Below the pieces are notes generated by a model, which saw only the letters and a list, made by a program, of their open reading frames with translations, ran no database searches and was not told the origin of the DNA. Positions 45,449 to 59,885 of a DNA stretch of 64,000 nt are shown here, one piece after another. Source of the DNA: Gammaproteobacteria bacterium (GTDB lineage: Bacteria; Pseudomonadota; Gammaproteobacteria; Nevskiales; Nevskiaceae); NCBI GenBank assembly GCA_026398815.1, contig JAPLSA010000017.1:434001-498000 (forward strand), written 5' to 3'. A program made the position numbers and the translations under genes. Numbering within the stretch: position 1 is the stretch's first letter; each line of letters opens with the position of its first letter.

Positions 45449-47341
45449 ATGACGCATCCCAAGCCGCGCCGCCTGCAGCCGCTGGCCGCCGCCATTTCCG
45501 CAGGACTGATCGCGATGGCCGCCGGCGGCAGCGCCCGGGCCGACAAGCTGGTCACCTGGGAAGACATCCAGAACGATCAGGCGAGCACCGAGAACGTGCT
45601 GGCCTATGGCTTCGGCCCGAAGGCGCAGCGCTTCAGCCCGGCCGAGAAGATCAACACCGGCAACGTCGCTTCGCTGGTGCCGAAGTGGTCGTTCTCCTTC
45701 GGCGACGAGAAGCAGCGCGGCCAGGAAAGCCAGGCGCTGATGCACGACGGCGTGATCTACGTGACCGGCTCGTACTCGCGCCTGTTCGCGCTCGACGTCA
45801 AGACCGGCAAGAAGCTGTGGTCGTACTCGCACCGGCTGCCGGATGACATCCGCCCCTGCTGCGACGTGGTCAACCGCGGCGCCGCCATCTATGGCGACAA
45901 GGTCTACTTCGGCACGCTCGACGCCGGCATCGTCGCGCTCAACGCCAAGACCGGAAAGGTGGCCTGGTCGGAGAAGTTCGAGGACCACACGGCCGGCTAC
46001 ACGATGACCGGCGCGCCGGCCATCATCAAGGATCAGAAGAGCGGCAAGGTGCTGCTGATCCACGGCTCCTCGGGTGACGAATTCGGCGTCGTCGGCCGCC
46101 TGTACGCCCGCGATCCGGACACCGGCAAGGAAATCTGGATGCGGCCGCTGGTCGAGGGCCACATGGGCCGCCTGAACGGCAAGGACTCGACCACCACCGG
46201 CGACGCCAAGGCGCCGAGCTGGCCGAACGAGAAGGACGGCAAGACCAAGGTCGAAGCCTGGCACCACGGCGGCGGTGCGCCGTGGCAGACCGCCGCGTTC
46301 GACGAGAAGACCAACACCATCGTCGTCGGCACCGGCAACCCGGCGCCGTGGAACACCTGGAAGCGCACGCCGGGCGACTCGCTGTACACCTCCGGCCAGG
46401 TCTACATCGACCCGTCGACCGGCGAGCCAGTCGGCTTCTTCCAGCACACGCCGAACGATGCCTGGGACTTCTCCGGCAACAACGAGATCATCCTGTTCGA
46501 CCTGGAAAAGGACGGCAAGAAAATCCGCGCCGGCGCCCACGCCGACCGCAACGGCTTCTTCTTCCTCACCGATACCGACAAGCTGACCGCGCGCGACGGC
46601 AAGATCAACAAGCCGACCTCGCTGATCGGCGCCTACCCGTTCGTGCCGAACATCAGCTGGGCCAAGGGCTTCGACCTGAAGACCGGCCGGCCGATCGAGA
46701 ACCCGGGCCAGCGTCCGCCGCAGCCGGAGGCCGGTGAATCGAAGGGCAAGACCATCCAGGTCACGCCGAACTTCCTCGGCGGCAAGAACTGGAACCCGAT
46801 GTCCTACAGCCCGGAGACCGGCCTGTTCTACATCGGCTCCAACGACTGGAGCGAGGACTACTGGACCGAGAACGTCACCTACAAGAAGGGGGCTGCGTAT
46901 CTCGGCCAGGGCTTCCGCATCAAGCGCCAGTTCGATGACCACGTCGGCGTGCTGCGGGCGATGGACCCGAAGAGCGGCAAGATCGTCTGGGAAGCCAAGG
47001 AGCCGCTGCCGCTGTGGTCGGGCACCCTGGCGACCAAGGGCAACCTGGTGTTCACCGGCACCAGCGACGGCTACTTCAAGGCCTTCGACGCCAAGACCGG
47101 CAAGGAACTGTGGAAATTCCAGACCGGCTCCGGCGTGGTGTCGTCGCCGATCACCTGGGAAGACGGCGGCCGCCAGTACCTCGGCGTCGCCTCCGGCTAC
47201 GGCGGTGCGGTGCCGCTGTGGGGCGGCGACATGGCCGACCTGACCAAGCCGGTCTCGCAGGGCGGCTCGTTCTGGGTCTTCGAGATTCCGCAGAGCGTCG
47301 CCGACAGCGGCAGCGACAAGGCGGTCGCCCGCGCCGATTGA
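45449..47341 (+). CDS. PQQ-dependent alcohol dehydrogenase (quinoprotein, calcium type predicted)
   Basis: Periplasmic eight-bladed propeller enzyme oxidising alcohols and passing electrons to a cytochrome c. The 630-aa protein has a signal peptide (about 1-32, ending GGSARA), the vicinal disulfide RPCCDVVNRG near the PQQ site, several tryptophan-docking repeats (DAKTGKELWKFQTGSG) and the catalytic region TPNDAWDFSGNNE. The residue two after the catalytic Asp is Ser, where lanthanide enzymes have Asp, so a Ca-dependent ExaA/PedE-like enzyme is predicted. It has a good AGGAGG site. There is no c-type domain and no pqq gene nearby. Confidence 0.93.
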   Translation: MTHPKPRRLQPLAAAISAGLIAMAAGGSARADKLVTWEDIQNDQASTENVLAYGFGPKAQRFSPAEKINTGNVASLVPKWSFSFGDEKQRGQESQALMHDGVIYVTGSYSRLFALDVKTGKKLWSYSHRLPDDIRPCCDVVNRGAAIYGDKVYFGTLDAGIVALNAKTGKVAWSEKFEDHTAGYTMTGAPAIIKDQKSGKVLLIHGSSGDEFGVVGRLYARDPDTGKEIWMRPLVEGHMGRLNGKDSTTTGDAKAPSWPNEKDGKTKVEAWHHGGGAPWQTAAFDEKTNTIVVGTGNPAPWNTWKRTPGDSLYTSGQVYIDPSTGEPVGFFQHTPNDAWDFSGNNEIILFDLEKDGKKIRAGAHADRNGFFFLTDTDKLTARDGKINKPTSLIGAYPFVPNISWAKGFDLKTGRPIENPGQRPPQPEAGESKGKTIQVTPNFLGGKNWNPMSYSPETGLFYIGSNDWSEDYWTENVTYKKGAAYLGQGFRIKRQFDDHVGVLRAMDPKSGKIVWEAKEPLPLWSGTLATKGNLVFTGTSDGYFKAFDAKTGKELWKFQTGSGVVSSPITWEDGGRQYLGVASGYGGAVPLWGGDMADLTKPVSQGGSFWVFEIPQSVADSGSDKAVARAD

Positions 47342-47427
47342 GCCTCATTCCCCGCGGTGCCGCCGTTCGCGAGAACCGGCGCCGTCACGACTCCTCTAGG
47401 CAAGGTCACGACCTTAACTAGATTCGG

Positions 47428-47464
47428 CCGGCCTTCCGTGCAACGGATGGCCGGCTGATTTTTT
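47428..47464 (+). terminator. intrinsic terminator after the PQQ dehydrogenase
   Basis: A long stem CCGGCC...GGCCGG extended by TCCGT/ACGGA (one T-T mismatch), loop GCA, followed by CTGATTTTTT. It is strong and correctly oriented. It ends 14 bp before the next gene, so that gene needs its own signal or read-through. Confidence 0.8.
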
Positions 47465-47478
47465 CCAGGACCCGCACC

Positions 47479-48117
47479 ATGAAATTCCTTCCTGCCGTGC
47501 TGATCGGCTTCGCGCTGGCGCTGCCTGCCGAAGCCGTGGATGTCATCGTCAACACCATCGAGCGGCCCGATCCCTGGGTCATCAACGGCTGCCTGATCGC
47601 AGCAAAAACCGAATGTCCGGGAGTCGACCTGCGCCATGCCGACCTGCGCCACGCCAATCTCGAAGGCGCGCAGCTCGACGGCGCCAATCTGGCCCGGGCC
47701 GACCTGCGTCACGCCAACCTGAACGGCGCCCGGCTCAACGGCGCCAATCTCGACGGCGCCCGTCTGGAGATCGCCTTCATGGGCGGCGCCAAGCTCGCCA
47801 AGGCCAGCCTGCGCGGCGCCGACCTGCGCTTCGTGCGGATGGCCAAGTCCGACCTGAGCGGTGCCGACCTGACCGCCGCCACGCTCGAGAAGGCGATGGC
47901 CAAGGGCGCCAACTTCGATGGCGCGAAATTCATCAACACCGATCTGCAGGAAACCAAGTTCTACGAGGCCAACCTGTCGAACGCGACGATGGAAGGCGCG
48001 CTGATCCGCTTCGCGATCTTCCAGGACGCGCTGATGGAAGGCTGCACCGGCTGCCCGCAGCACTGGCAGACCGGCACCAAGGCCTGGGAGGAAGGTCAGA
48101 CGAAACCCGCGAAGTGA
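47479..48117 (+). CDS. secreted pentapeptide-repeat protein
   Basis: A 212-aa protein with a signal peptide (about 1-19) followed by tandem A(D/N)Lxx pentapeptide repeats from about residue 50 to 180 (ADLRHANLEGAQLDGANL...), which fold as a right-handed square beta-helix. Cysteines near both ends (NGCLIAAKTEC, EGCTGCPQHW) may form disulfides in the periplasm. Molecular function unknown. It is coupled by a GTGA overlap to the next gene and lies right after the dehydrogenase terminator. Confidence 0.85.
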   Translation: MKFLPAVLIGFALALPAEAVDVIVNTIERPDPWVINGCLIAAKTECPGVDLRHADLRHANLEGAQLDGANLARADLRHANLNGARLNGANLDGARLEIAFMGGAKLAKASLRGADLRFVRMAKSDLSGADLTAATLEKAMAKGANFDGAKFINTDLQETKFYEANLSNATMEGALIRFAIFQDALMEGCTGCPQHWQTGTKAWEEGQTKPAK

Positions 48118-48539
48118 GCGCGCCGATCACGCCGGCCGCCGGCCTGCGGACGCTGGCGCTGCTGCTGGCGATCACCCAGCGCGCGGCGGCCGGCAGCATC
48201 GACATCCCCGGCGAGCTGCAGGCCTGCCGGGCGCTGGCCGATCCGGCGCCGAGGCTGCTCTGCTTCGATGCGCTGGCGGTGCGTCATTCGCCGCCCCGCT
48301 TTGCCGGCCGTCACGGCGTCACCACCGAGCCGTTCACGATTGCCGGGCCGCAGCGCCTGCGCTACCAGAGCGACGGCGCGATCTTCGTGATGTATCTGCG
48401 CGACGGCGACGGCAAGGTTGCGCAGAACATCGTGCTGCACGGCGGCGGCGAGGATGTCTACCTGATCGAAAAACCGGGCACCTATTCGCTGCAGGTCAAC
48501 GGCAGCGAAACCTGGCGAATCTGGCTGGAGACCCCGTGA
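48114..48539 (+). CDS. small secreted protein of unknown function
   Basis: A 141-aa product starting with GTG overlapping the pentapeptide gene stop. It has a signal-like hydrophobic N-terminus (about 8-26), then a CRALADPAPRLLCFDALA motif of the kind seen in several small periplasmic or type VI-associated proteins. The C-terminal beta-rich region ends GTYSLQVNGSETWRIWL. The two cysteines likely form a disulfide. No family is assigned with certainty. Confidence 0.7.
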   Translation: MSAPITPAAGLRTLALLLAITQRAAAGSIDIPGELQACRALADPAPRLLCFDALAVRHSPPRFAGRHGVTTEPFTIAGPQRLRYQSDGAIFVMYLRDGDGKVAQNIVLHGGGEDVYLIEKPGTYSLQVNGSETWRIWLETP

Positions 48540-48543
48540 GCGC

Positions 48544-49281
48544 TCAGCGCGCGTATTCCTGCCGCGACAGCCAGAACTCGGCCAGCGGCAGATCTTCCGG
48601 CCAGACCACCTTGAGGTTCGACTCCCGGCCGCGCAGCAGCAGCGGCTTGTAGCCGGCCGCCTCCATCGCCGCCGCTTCGTCGTCGAACGCCGGCGTCCGG
48701 CCGCGACTGCGTTCCAGCGCATTGCGCAGCAGATCGAGCCGGAACAGCTGCGGCGTCTGACCCCGCCAGAGGTCAGCACGATCCAAGGTGGCGGCGCTGC
48801 GCTCGCGCGCGGCCCGCTTCAGCGTGTCGGTCAGCGGCAGCGCCAGCAGGCCGCCGTTGTCGTCGCTGGCCTCGTCGCGCAGGCGCTCGATGTCATCGAC
48901 CGTCAGGCAGGGGCGCGCCGCATCGTGGATCAGCGTGAAGACCGGCGCCTGCAGACGTTGGCTGACCGCCGAGATCGCCGACAGGCCGGCGAGTACCGAA
49001 TCGACCCGGGCTGCACCGCCGGTCACCGTGATGATCTTCGGATGGCGGGCGATCGGCAGCTTGGCGAACTCGCTGTCGCCGCGCGCCAGCACCAGCGCCA
49101 CGCCGTCGATCCAGCCGGCATCGAGGAACGGCGCCAGGCTCCATTCGAGCAGCGCCCGGCCGCGCAGGTTCAGGTACTGCTTGGGCTTGCCAAGCCCCAT
49201 GCGGGCGCCGCCGCCGGCCGATGGCAGCACGGCCCAGTAACGCGGTGTCGGGCCACCGTTGCGGCGCGGGCTGGCAGTCAT
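48544..49281 (-). CDS. ispD: IspD, 2-C-methyl-D-erythritol 4-phosphate cytidylyltransferase
   Basis: Transfers CMP to MEP in non-mevalonate isoprenoid synthesis. The 245-aa protein has the nucleotide-binding loop LPSAGGGARMGLGKPKQY, IHDAARPCL and QTPQLFRLDLL, all diagnostic. It follows ftsB by 21 bp, as in E. coli and Pseudomonas. The usual next gene, ispF, is not here: a convergent gene ends four bases away. Confidence 0.96.
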   Translation of the reverse strand: MTASPRRNGGPTPRYWAVLPSAGGGARMGLGKPKQYLNLRGRALLEWSLAPFLDAGWIDGVALVLARGDSEFAKLPIARHPKIITVTGGAARVDSVLAGLSAISAVSQRLQAPVFTLIHDAARPCLTVDDIERLRDEASDDNGGLLALPLTDTLKRAARERSAATLDRADLWRGQTPQLFRLDLLRNALERSRGRTPAFDDEAAAMEAAGYKPLLLRGRESNLKVVWPEDLPLAEFWLSRQEYAR

Positions 49282-49302
49282 CGCAGGATCGGCAGCGGCC
49301 GA

Positions 49303-49608
49303 TCAGGGCGTGGCGACATCGCTGCCGGCAGTCGCGTTGACGACAAGGAAGAAGGTTTCGTCGCGCTTGACCATGCCCAGCGACTTGCGGGCATGGGTTT
49401 CGATCGCCGCACCACCAGCCCGCAGGTCGTCGACTTCCGCCTGCAGGGCTGCGTTGCGCAGCTGCAGGCGCGCGTTGTCGGCGATCCGCGATTCCACCGC
49501 CACGCGCTGGCGGCCGGTTTCGTAGACACCGCCGTCACCCATCCAGAACCGGTACTGCAGGCCGGCGAGCATCACGCTCAGGATGAGGACAGCGGCGCGA
49601 CGATTCAT
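49303..49608 (-). CDS. ftsB: FtsB, cell-division protein
   Basis: A 101-aa bitopic protein of the FtsQLB divisome subcomplex. It has a short cytoplasmic N-terminus, one TM helix (about 5-22), then a periplasmic coiled coil (RIADNARLQLRNAALQAEVDDL) and the conserved ARKSLGMVKRDETFFLV region. The ATG at 49608 lies 14 bp after the eno stop. The order eno-ftsB-ispD is standard. Confidence 0.94.
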   Translation of the reverse strand: MNRRAAVLILSVMLAGLQYRFWMGDGGVYETGRQRVAVESRIADNARLQLRNAALQAEVDDLRAGGAAIETHARKSLGMVKRDETFFLVVNATAGSDVATP

Positions 49609-49622
49609 GGCATGGCCCTGTT

Positions 49623-53602
<3,980 letters not shown>

Positions 53603-54958
53603 TTACGGGCAATCGGGGGCGAGCGGAGCGGCCGTCAGCGCAATGCACGGCGGCAAGCCCGCCAGATCGGGACACCACTGCCCACGCCAGCCGCTCGCGG
53701 CCAGGAATGCCTGCCAGCCTTCGGTCGCACCGAGGCCGGCAATGCAGCGGGCCTCGTCGCCCACTTCCAGCACCGGCAGCCGGGTCCGCACCCAGCGCGG
53801 CAGGCCTTGAGCCTGAAACAGGTTCCGGCAGGTCTTGCGGTGGTGCTGGCCGGCTAGCCGGATCGCTTCACCCGGCTCCAGGCTGCGGATGCGGATCGGC
53901 TGCGGCGGTATTGCGCCGAGCAGGCGGCCGCAGCCGGGCGGCAGCGCCGGCGGCGCGCCCGCCTGCCAGATCCCCCAGATACCGCGCGGCGGTGGCGGCG
54001 CCAGCGGCGCCATCGCGAACAGCCGGTCGCGATGGCGCCGCAGTTCGCAGCCGGGCCAGTGGATCAGCGGCTCGGCGTCGGCCGCAACCGCCAGCAGTTC
54101 GCGGTCGATGCGATCGAGCGTGACCGCGAACGGCGCGCGGAACTGCTGGCGCGTCAGCCACCAGCGGATCAGGTTGTGGCGGCGAGCCGCCGACAGCGCC
54201 AATAGCGCACTGACCGACAAGGCCGCGCCGACGGCGGCGCCGGCATGGTCGCCGGCCGCCAGTTCGTCCAGCAGGCCAGCTGTTTCGCCGGCGAGCCGTG
54301 CCGTCCGCGCCAGGCTGTCATCGGTCTGCGGAAAGCGCGCCCGCAGGCCCGGCAGCAGCGCCTGGCGCAGCCAGCTGCGCGCGTAGCGCGGGTTTTCGTT
54401 ATGCGGGTCGTCGATCCACTGCAGCGCGTGTTGCCGTGCGTACGCCTGCAGCGCAGCACGCGGCTGGTCGAGCAGCGGCCGCCACAGCTGGCCTGGCGCA
54501 AACTCGCTCAGCGGTCGCATCGCTGCCAGCCCGTGCACGCCGACGCCGCGGACCAGCCGCAGCAGCACGGTTTCCACCTGGTCGTCCCGATGATGGGCGG
54601 TGACCAGCAGGTCGCCTGGCCGCATCTCGCCGCGCAGCAGCGCGTAACGCGCTTCGCGGGCGGCCGCTTCCGGGCCGGCGGCGTCGCGCTCGGCGATCGC
54701 GGCACGGCGGACGATCAGCGGCACTGACAGCGCGGCGCAGCAGGCGGCGGCAGCAGCAGCCCAGCCATCGGCGGCGGCCTGCAGGCCATGGTGGACATGC
54801 ACCGCGATCAGGCCTCGTGTCCGCCGCGCCGCCAGCGCGTGCAACAGCACCGTCGAATCGAGCCCGCCGCTATAGGCCAGCAGCACCCGCGCGCCGGCCG
54901 GCAGCGCCGGCAGCGGCGGAATCAGGGCGGGCGACGGGACGGGCGGTGGAGCTGACAT
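53603..54958 (-). CDS. tilS: tRNA(Ile)-lysidine synthase TilS
   Basis: Converts C34 of tRNA-Ile(CAU) to lysidine, switching codon recognition to AUA. The 451-aa protein has the PP-loop LLAYSGGLDSTVLLHAL, the HHRDDQVETVLLRL motif and a C-terminal TilS domain (GEAIRLAGQHHRKTCRNLF). The ATG at 54958 is used; upstream codons run through the accA terminator. It lies downstream of accA, a common arrangement. Confidence 0.94.
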   Translation of the reverse strand: MSAPPPVPSPALIPPLPALPAGARVLLAYSGGLDSTVLLHALAARRTRGLIAVHVHHGLQAAADGWAAAAAACCAALSVPLIVRRAAIAERDAAGPEAAAREARYALLRGEMRPGDLLVTAHHRDDQVETVLLRLVRGVGVHGLAAMRPLSEFAPGQLWRPLLDQPRAALQAYARQHALQWIDDPHNENPRYARSWLRQALLPGLRARFPQTDDSLARTARLAGETAGLLDELAAGDHAGAAVGAALSVSALLALSAARRHNLIRWWLTRQQFRAPFAVTLDRIDRELLAVAADAEPLIHWPGCELRRHRDRLFAMAPLAPPPPRGIWGIWQAGAPPALPPGCGRLLGAIPPQPIRIRSLEPGEAIRLAGQHHRKTCRNLFQAQGLPRWVRTRLPVLEVGDEARCIAGLGATEGWQAFLAASGWRGQWCPDLAGLPPCIALTAAPLAPDCP

Positions 54959-54990
54959 GACGCCAGTGTAGGCAGCGCGGCGCGGCCACG

Positions 54991-55015
54991 AAAAAGCCCG
55001 CCGAAGCGGGCTTTT
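54991..55015 (-). terminator. intrinsic terminator after accA
   Basis: Stem GCCCGC/GCGGGC with a four-base CGAA loop (UUCG on the minus-strand transcript). It is flanked by A and T runs on both sides, so it works for the minus-strand accA message and could act in both directions. Confidence 0.85.
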
Positions 55016-55043
55016 CGATAGCAACCGTGACGCCGCGAAATGC

Positions 55044-56042
55044 TCAGGCGGCGGCGGAGTTCGACACCGGCAACTCGCCCGGTTCCTCGAAGGTACCGTA
55101 GGTCATCAGGCGGCCGTAGCGGTCCGACAGCAGCTTGGTCATCGGCACCCGGCACAGGCGCTCGACGTGGTGGACGATGCGCTCCTTGAGCGTCGCCATC
55201 ATCAGCGCCGGATCGCGATGGGCGCCGCCGTGCGGCTCCGGCACGATCTCGTCGATCAGCTTGAACTCCAGCAGATCCTTGGAGGTGACGCGCATCGCCT
55301 CGGCCGCTTCCTTGGCGCGCTCGGCCTTCTTGAACAGGATCGAGGCGCAGCCTTCCGGCGAAATCACCGAGTAGATGCCGTACTGCAGCATCATCACGTG
55401 ATCGGCCACGCCAATGGCCAGCGCACCACCGGAGCCGCCTTCGCCGGTCACCGTCGAGACGATCGGCGCGCGCAACTTGGACAGCTCGAACAAGTTGCGG
55501 GCGATCGCTTCCGACTGGTTGCGCTCCTCGGCGCCGATGCCCGGATAGGCACCCGGCGTGTCGATGAAAGTGACGATCGGCAGGTTGAACTTCTCGGCCA
55601 GCTTCATCACCCGCAGCGCCTTGCGGTAGCCCTCCGGACGCGGCATGCCAAAGTTGCGGTAGACGCGCTCCTTGGCATCACGGCCTTTCTGCTCGCCGAT
55701 AACCACCACCGCGCGGCCTTCCAGCCGTGCCACGCCGCAGACCATCGCCGGATCGTCGGCGTAGTGGCGGTCGCCGTGCAGTTCTTCCCATTCGGTGAAG
55801 ACGCCGTGCACGTAATCGAGCGCATACGGCCGCTGCGGATGACGGGCCAGCTGGGCGATCTGCCAGGGGGTGAGATTGGCGAAGATCGACTTGGTCGCCT
55901 CGCCGATCTTGGACTCGAGACGGGAGATCTCGTCGGTCAGGTTGAGTTCCGAGCCGCCGGTCATGAAGCGCAGCTCTTCGATCTTCTTCTGGAGGTCGGC
56001 AATCGGCTGCTCGAAATCCAGGTACGTCAAGTTATTCGCCAT
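55044..56042 (-). CDS. accA: AccA, acetyl-CoA carboxylase carboxyltransferase alpha subunit
   Basis: Catalyses carboxyl transfer from biotin to acetyl-CoA with AccD in fatty-acid synthesis. The 332-aa protein starts [20 protein letters not shown]. It contains the carboxyltransferase core [20 protein letters not shown] and [14 protein letters not shown]. Its start overlaps the dnaE stop by 11 bp, the usual dnaE-accA coupling. Confidence 0.97.
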   Translation of the reverse strand: MANNLTYLDFEQPIADLQKKIEELRFMTGGSELNLTDEISRLESKIGEATKSIFANLTPWQIAQLARHPQRPYALDYVHGVFTEWEELHGDRHYADDPAMVCGVARLEGRAVVVIGEQKGRDAKERVYRNFGMPRPEGYRKALRVMKLAEKFNLPIVTFIDTPGAYPGIGAEERNQSEAIARNLFELSKLRAPIVSTVTGEGGSGGALAIGVADHVMMLQYGIYSVISPEGCASILFKKAERAKEAAEAMRVTSKDLLEFKLIDEIVPEPHGGAHRDPALMMATLKERIVHHVERLCRVPMTKLLSDRYGRLMTYGTFEEPGELPVSNSAAA

Positions 56043-59000
56043 CGTCGTATTCTGCCCTAGACCTCTGATTGGATGAAACCGGTGCCACCCAGCGCCGATA
56101 TTCGACCCTGACGCTGTCCGGACCCAGCAGGCGCTTGAATTCGGCTTCAGCCGCCGTGTCGTACTTCAGACGCCAGCTGCTGCCCCAGTCGAGCACCGCC
56201 CGCGCCGCGCCGTTCCAGTATTCCACTGCAACGGTCGCGCCATTCGGACTGCGGAAAGGCGTCAGCCGCTGCGCCAGCGCCGGAACCGCCACCGACGGCT
56301 TGCGCCAGTTGAGGGTAACGCGCTCGGTGCGCTCGCGCATCAGGCTGTCCAGATCGTAGAAGCTGCGCGCCTGCAGGCGGTACTCCAGCTCCCGGCCCTC
56401 GCGCTGCGAGGCACTGATCGAGCCGGTCGCGAATACCAGCGTGTCCGGCTTGAGCAGGGTCTGGAAGCGCTGCCAGTCCTGGAAATCCAGCCAGCAGACC
56501 AGCTGCGCGGTACGGTCGTCGAGGATCAGGATCTTGCCTGGCCGGTCGCCCATGATGGTGCGGATGTCGGTCAGCCAGCCGGCCAGCATCACCTGCTTGC
56601 GTCCGCCGCGGCGGCGCGGCGGGGCTGGCGCGCCATCCTCGTCGTCGCCACCACCACCCGCGCTGCCAGCGTATTCCGGCGGTACCGCGTTCTCGTCGAT
56701 CAGCGTCTTGATGGTGCCGCTGCAGACCTGCTCGATGATCGACTTGAAGGCGGTCACCGGATGGCCGGACAGGTACAGGCCCAGCACCTTCTTCTCGATC
56801 GCCAGCCGCTCGTTGGCTTCCCAGTCCGGCTCGATCTCGGCGGCGACGCTCGGCGCGCTGGCCACTTCGCCGGCGCCGCCCAGGCCGAACAGGTCGGCGA
56901 TGCCGGCACCGGCGCTGGCGGCGGTCTGCTCGGCCAGCTGCAGCGCCTTCGGAAGCGTCTTCATCAGGCTTGGGCGATTGAGCTGGAAAGCGTCCATCGC
57001 CCCGGCGCCGATCAGCGCTTCGAGCACCCGCCGGTTGGCCTTCTTGGTGTCGATGCGGCGGCAGAAATCGAAAAGGTCGGCGTAGCGGCCGTTGCTGCGG
57101 CGCTCCTGGATGATCCCTTCGATGGCGCCCTCGCCGGCGCCTTTCACGGCGCCGAGGCCGTAGAGGATTTCGCCCTTGAGGTTCACCGTGAAGCGGTATT
57201 CCGACGAATTCACGTCCGGCGGCAGCACGGTCAGCTTCATGCGCCGGCATTCCTCGAGCATCACCACCACGGTGTCGGTGTGGCTCATTTCCGCCGACAT
57301 CACCGCCGCCATGAACTGGGCCGGGTAATGGGCTTTCAGCCAGGCCGTCTGGTACGACACAAGCGCGTAAGCGGCGGCATGCGACTTGTTGAAGCCGTAG
57401 CCGGCGAACTTCTCCATCAGGTCGAACACCGAAGACGCGGTGGCCTGGTCGATGCCGCGCGCCTGGGCGCCGCTCTCGAACTTGCCGCGCTCCTTGGCCA
57501 TCTCCTCGGGCTTCTTCTTGCCCATCGCGCGACGCAGCAGGTCGGCGCCGCCCAGCGTGTAGCCGGCCAGCACCTGCGCCATCTGCATCACCTGTTCCTG
57601 GTAGACGAAGTTGCCGTAGGTGGGCTTCAGCACGCCTTCCATGTCCGGGTGCAGGTAACTGACCGGCTCGAGCCCGTGCTTGCGCCGGCAGTACTGCGGA
57701 ATCAGGTCCATCGGCCCCGGCCGGTACAGCGAGATCAGCGCGATGATGTCCTCGAAGCAGTCGGGCTTCAGGTCCACCGAGGCGCGCTGCATGCCCTGCG
57801 ATTCCATCTGGAACACCGCCGTGGTCTGCCCTTCCGCGTACAGCCGGTAGGCCTCCTTGTCGTCCAGCGGCAGCTTCAGCACGTCGAGATTCATCGACGG
57901 ATAGCGGGCGTTGATCTGCTGCACCGCTGATTCGATGATGGTCAGGGTGCGCAGGCCCAGGAAGTCGAACTTGACCAGCCCGATGGTCTCGCAGTCCTTC
58001 ATGTCGAACTGCGTGCGCAGACCGGCGCCACCGGCTTCGCAGAATAGCGGCGAGTACTCGGTCAGCGGCTTCGGCGCGATCACCACGCCACCGGCGTGGA
58101 TGCCGACGCCGCGGGTCAGATCTTCCAGCGCCATGCCGAGGTCGATGATCTCGCGCAGTTCCTCCTCGGCGTCATACGCGGCCTTCAGTTCCGGCACCTC
58201 GACCAACGCGTGCTCCAGCGATGAGCGCCCGGCCTTCTCGGCATCGGCCTTGAACGCCGGCGCGCCGGGAATGAGCTTGGCGATCCGGTCGCCCATGCCG
58301 TACGGGTGCCCGAGCACACGGGTGACATCGCGCACCACGGCGCGCGCCGCCATCGACCCGTAGGTGATGATCTGGCTGACCCGCTCGCGGCCGTATTTCT
58401 CGGCGACGTAGGCGATCACCCGGTCGCGGCCTTCGATGCAGAAATCGACGTCGAAGTCCGGCAGCGACACGCGCTCCGGATTCAGGAAGCGCTCGAACAG
58501 CAGGTTGTACGGCAGCGGATCGAGATCGGTGATGCCGATCGCGTAGGCCACCAGACTGCCGGCGCCGGAACCGCGCCCGGGGCCGACCGGCACGCCGTTG
58601 CCCTTGCCCCAGCGGATGAAGTCGGCCACCACCAGAAAGTAGCCGCCGAAGCCCATGCGCTCGATGATCGCCAGCTCGTAATCGAGGCGCTTCTGGTAGT
58701 CCTCGACCGGCTGGCTGGCGCCCTGCGTCTCGAAGCGGCGCTTGAGCCCGGCCTCGGCCTCGTGGCGCAGATGCTCGGTGACGGTGACGCCTTCCGGCAC
58801 CGGGTAATCGGGCAGATGGTTCTCGCCGAACTTCAGGCTCAAAGTGCAACGGCGGGCGATCTGCAGGCTGTTCTCGATCGCTTCCGGCAGATCGGCAAAC
58901 AGCGCGGCCATTTCCTCGGCCGACTTCAGGTACTGCTCCGGCGTGTAGTCGCGCGGCCGGCGCTCGTCGTTGATCACCCGGCCCTGGTTGATGCAGACAC

Positions 59001-59667
59001 GCGCCTCATGGGCGTCGTAGTCGCCGCGCTCCAGAAAGCGCACATCGTTGCTGGCGACCACCGGCAGGTTCGCGCTGCGTGCGAAATCGACCGCCGCGAT
59101 CAGGTGATCCTCGTCATTGCGGCGACCGCAACGGGTGATTTCCAGGTACAGGCGATCCGGGAAATGCGTGGCCCACCAGCTGGTGACGGCGCGGGCATGA
59201 TCGAGCCGGCCCGCAAGCAGCGCCTTGCCGATCTCGCTGTCGCGGCCGCCGAGCGCGATCAGTCCGTCGCTGGCCTCGGCCAGCCAGCTGCGCTGGATGC
59301 GCGGTCGGCCACGAGACTGCCCTTCGCTGTAGGCGCGCGATACCAGCCGGGTCAGGTTGCGGTAGCCGGTCTGGTTCTGCACCAGCAGGGTCACGCTTTC
59401 GGCGGCCTCGGAATCGCCGAATTCCTGCAGCGAGACATCGGCACCGATGATCGGCTTGACGCCGGCGCCCTCGGCCAGCTTGTAGAACTTCACCATCGCG
59501 AACAGGTTGTCCTGATCGGTCACGGCCACCGCAGGCAGGCCGAGCTTCGCAGCGAAGCCGGTCAGGGTCTGCACATTGGCGCCCGCGCTTTTGCGCGCTG
59601 GCGGCTCGACGCGAATCAGGCTGTCGACCAGCGAGAATTCGGTGTGCAGATGAAGGTGGACGAACAT
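56032..59667 (-). CDS. dnaE: DNA polymerase III alpha subunit DnaE (replicative)
   Basis: Main chromosomal replicase. The 1211-aa protein has the PHP domain from the N-terminus ([17 protein letters not shown]), catalytic aspartates in [15 protein letters not shown], the palm-fingers region ([13 protein letters not shown]), a helix-hairpin-helix, an ADLFG beta-clamp-like motif near residue 925 and the OB-fold. I chose the ATG at 59667; an upstream TTG would add 12 non-conserved residues. It is the processive counterpart of the DnaE2 in the same window. Confidence 0.96.
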   Translation of the reverse strand: MFVHLHLHTEFSLVDSLIRVEPPARKSAGANVQTLTGFAAKLGLPAVAVTDQDNLFAMVKFYKLAEGAGVKPIIGADVSLQEFGDSEAAESVTLLVQNQTGYRNLTRLVSRAYSEGQSRGRPRIQRSWLAEASDGLIALGGRDSEIGKALLAGRLDHARAVTSWWATHFPDRLYLEITRCGRRNDEDHLIAAVDFARSANLPVVASNDVRFLERGDYDAHEARVCINQGRVINDERRPRDYTPEQYLKSAEEMAALFADLPEAIENSLQIARRCTLSLKFGENHLPDYPVPEGVTVTEHLRHEAEAGLKRRFETQGASQPVEDYQKRLDYELAIIERMGFGGYFLVVADFIRWGKGNGVPVGPGRGSGAGSLVAYAIGITDLDPLPYNLLFERFLNPERVSLPDFDVDFCIEGRDRVIAYVAEKYGRERVSQIITYGSMAARAVVRDVTRVLGHPYGMGDRIAKLIPGAPAFKADAEKAGRSSLEHALVEVPELKAAYDAEEELREIIDLGMALEDLTRGVGIHAGGVVIAPKPLTEYSPLFCEAGGAGLRTQFDMKDCETIGLVKFDFLGLRTLTIIESAVQQINARYPSMNLDVLKLPLDDKEAYRLYAEGQTTAVFQMESQGMQRASVDLKPDCFEDIIALISLYRPGPMDLIPQYCRRKHGLEPVSYLHPDMEGVLKPTYGNFVYQEQVMQMAQVLAGYTLGGADLLRRAMGKKKPEEMAKERGKFESGAQARGIDQATASSVFDLMEKFAGYGFNKSHAAAYALVSYQTAWLKAHYPAQFMAAVMSAEMSHTDTVVVMLEECRRMKLTVLPPDVNSSEYRFTVNLKGEILYGLGAVKGAGEGAIEGIIQERRSNGRYADLFDFCRRIDTKKANRRVLEALIGAGAMDAFQLNRPSLMKTLPKALQLAEQTAASAGAGIADLFGLGGAGEVASAPSVAAEIEPDWEANERLAIEKKVLGLYLSGHPVTAFKSIIEQVCSGTIKTLIDENAVPPEYAGSAGGGGDDEDGAPAPPRRRGGRKQVMLAGWLTDIRTIMGDRPGKILILDDRTAQLVCWLDFQDWQRFQTLLKPDTLVFATGSISASQREGRELEYRLQARSFYDLDSLMRERTERVTLNWRKPSVAVPALAQRLTPFRSPNGATVAVEYWNGAARAVLDWGSSWRLKYDTAAEAEFKRLLGPDSVRVEYRRWVAPVSSNQRSRAEYDDGE

Positions 59668-59720
59668 CAGGACGTTAAGCGCAGGAAACGGAAAGGCCGG
59701 CAAGCCGCCGCGACCGGATT

Positions 59721-59885
59721 CTAGTGCAGCGCGTACAACAAACCGTCAGCGCTGTGCCGTGTCTCGCGGCGCGACGCTACGTTGCGAATCGTCGCCATAG
59801 AACAACGATGGCTCCTCGTCGCGCCTTGATTCGCACCACGATCCATCGCCACATCGCTGACGCTTCGTTGCGTGCGCTGCACTAG
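59721..59885. repeat. 165-bp palindromic element between dnaE and rnhB (MITE-like)
   Basis: Perfect 12-bp terminal inverted repeats CTAGTGCAGCGC (59721-59732) and GCGCTGCACTAG (59874-59885). Complementarity continues imperfectly for about 50 bases on each arm (e.g. CAGCGCTGTG / CAGCGATGTG). The right end contains the rnhB stop codon (TAG within CTAG). Size and structure resemble a miniature transposable element; no coding frame inside. Confidence 0.6.
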
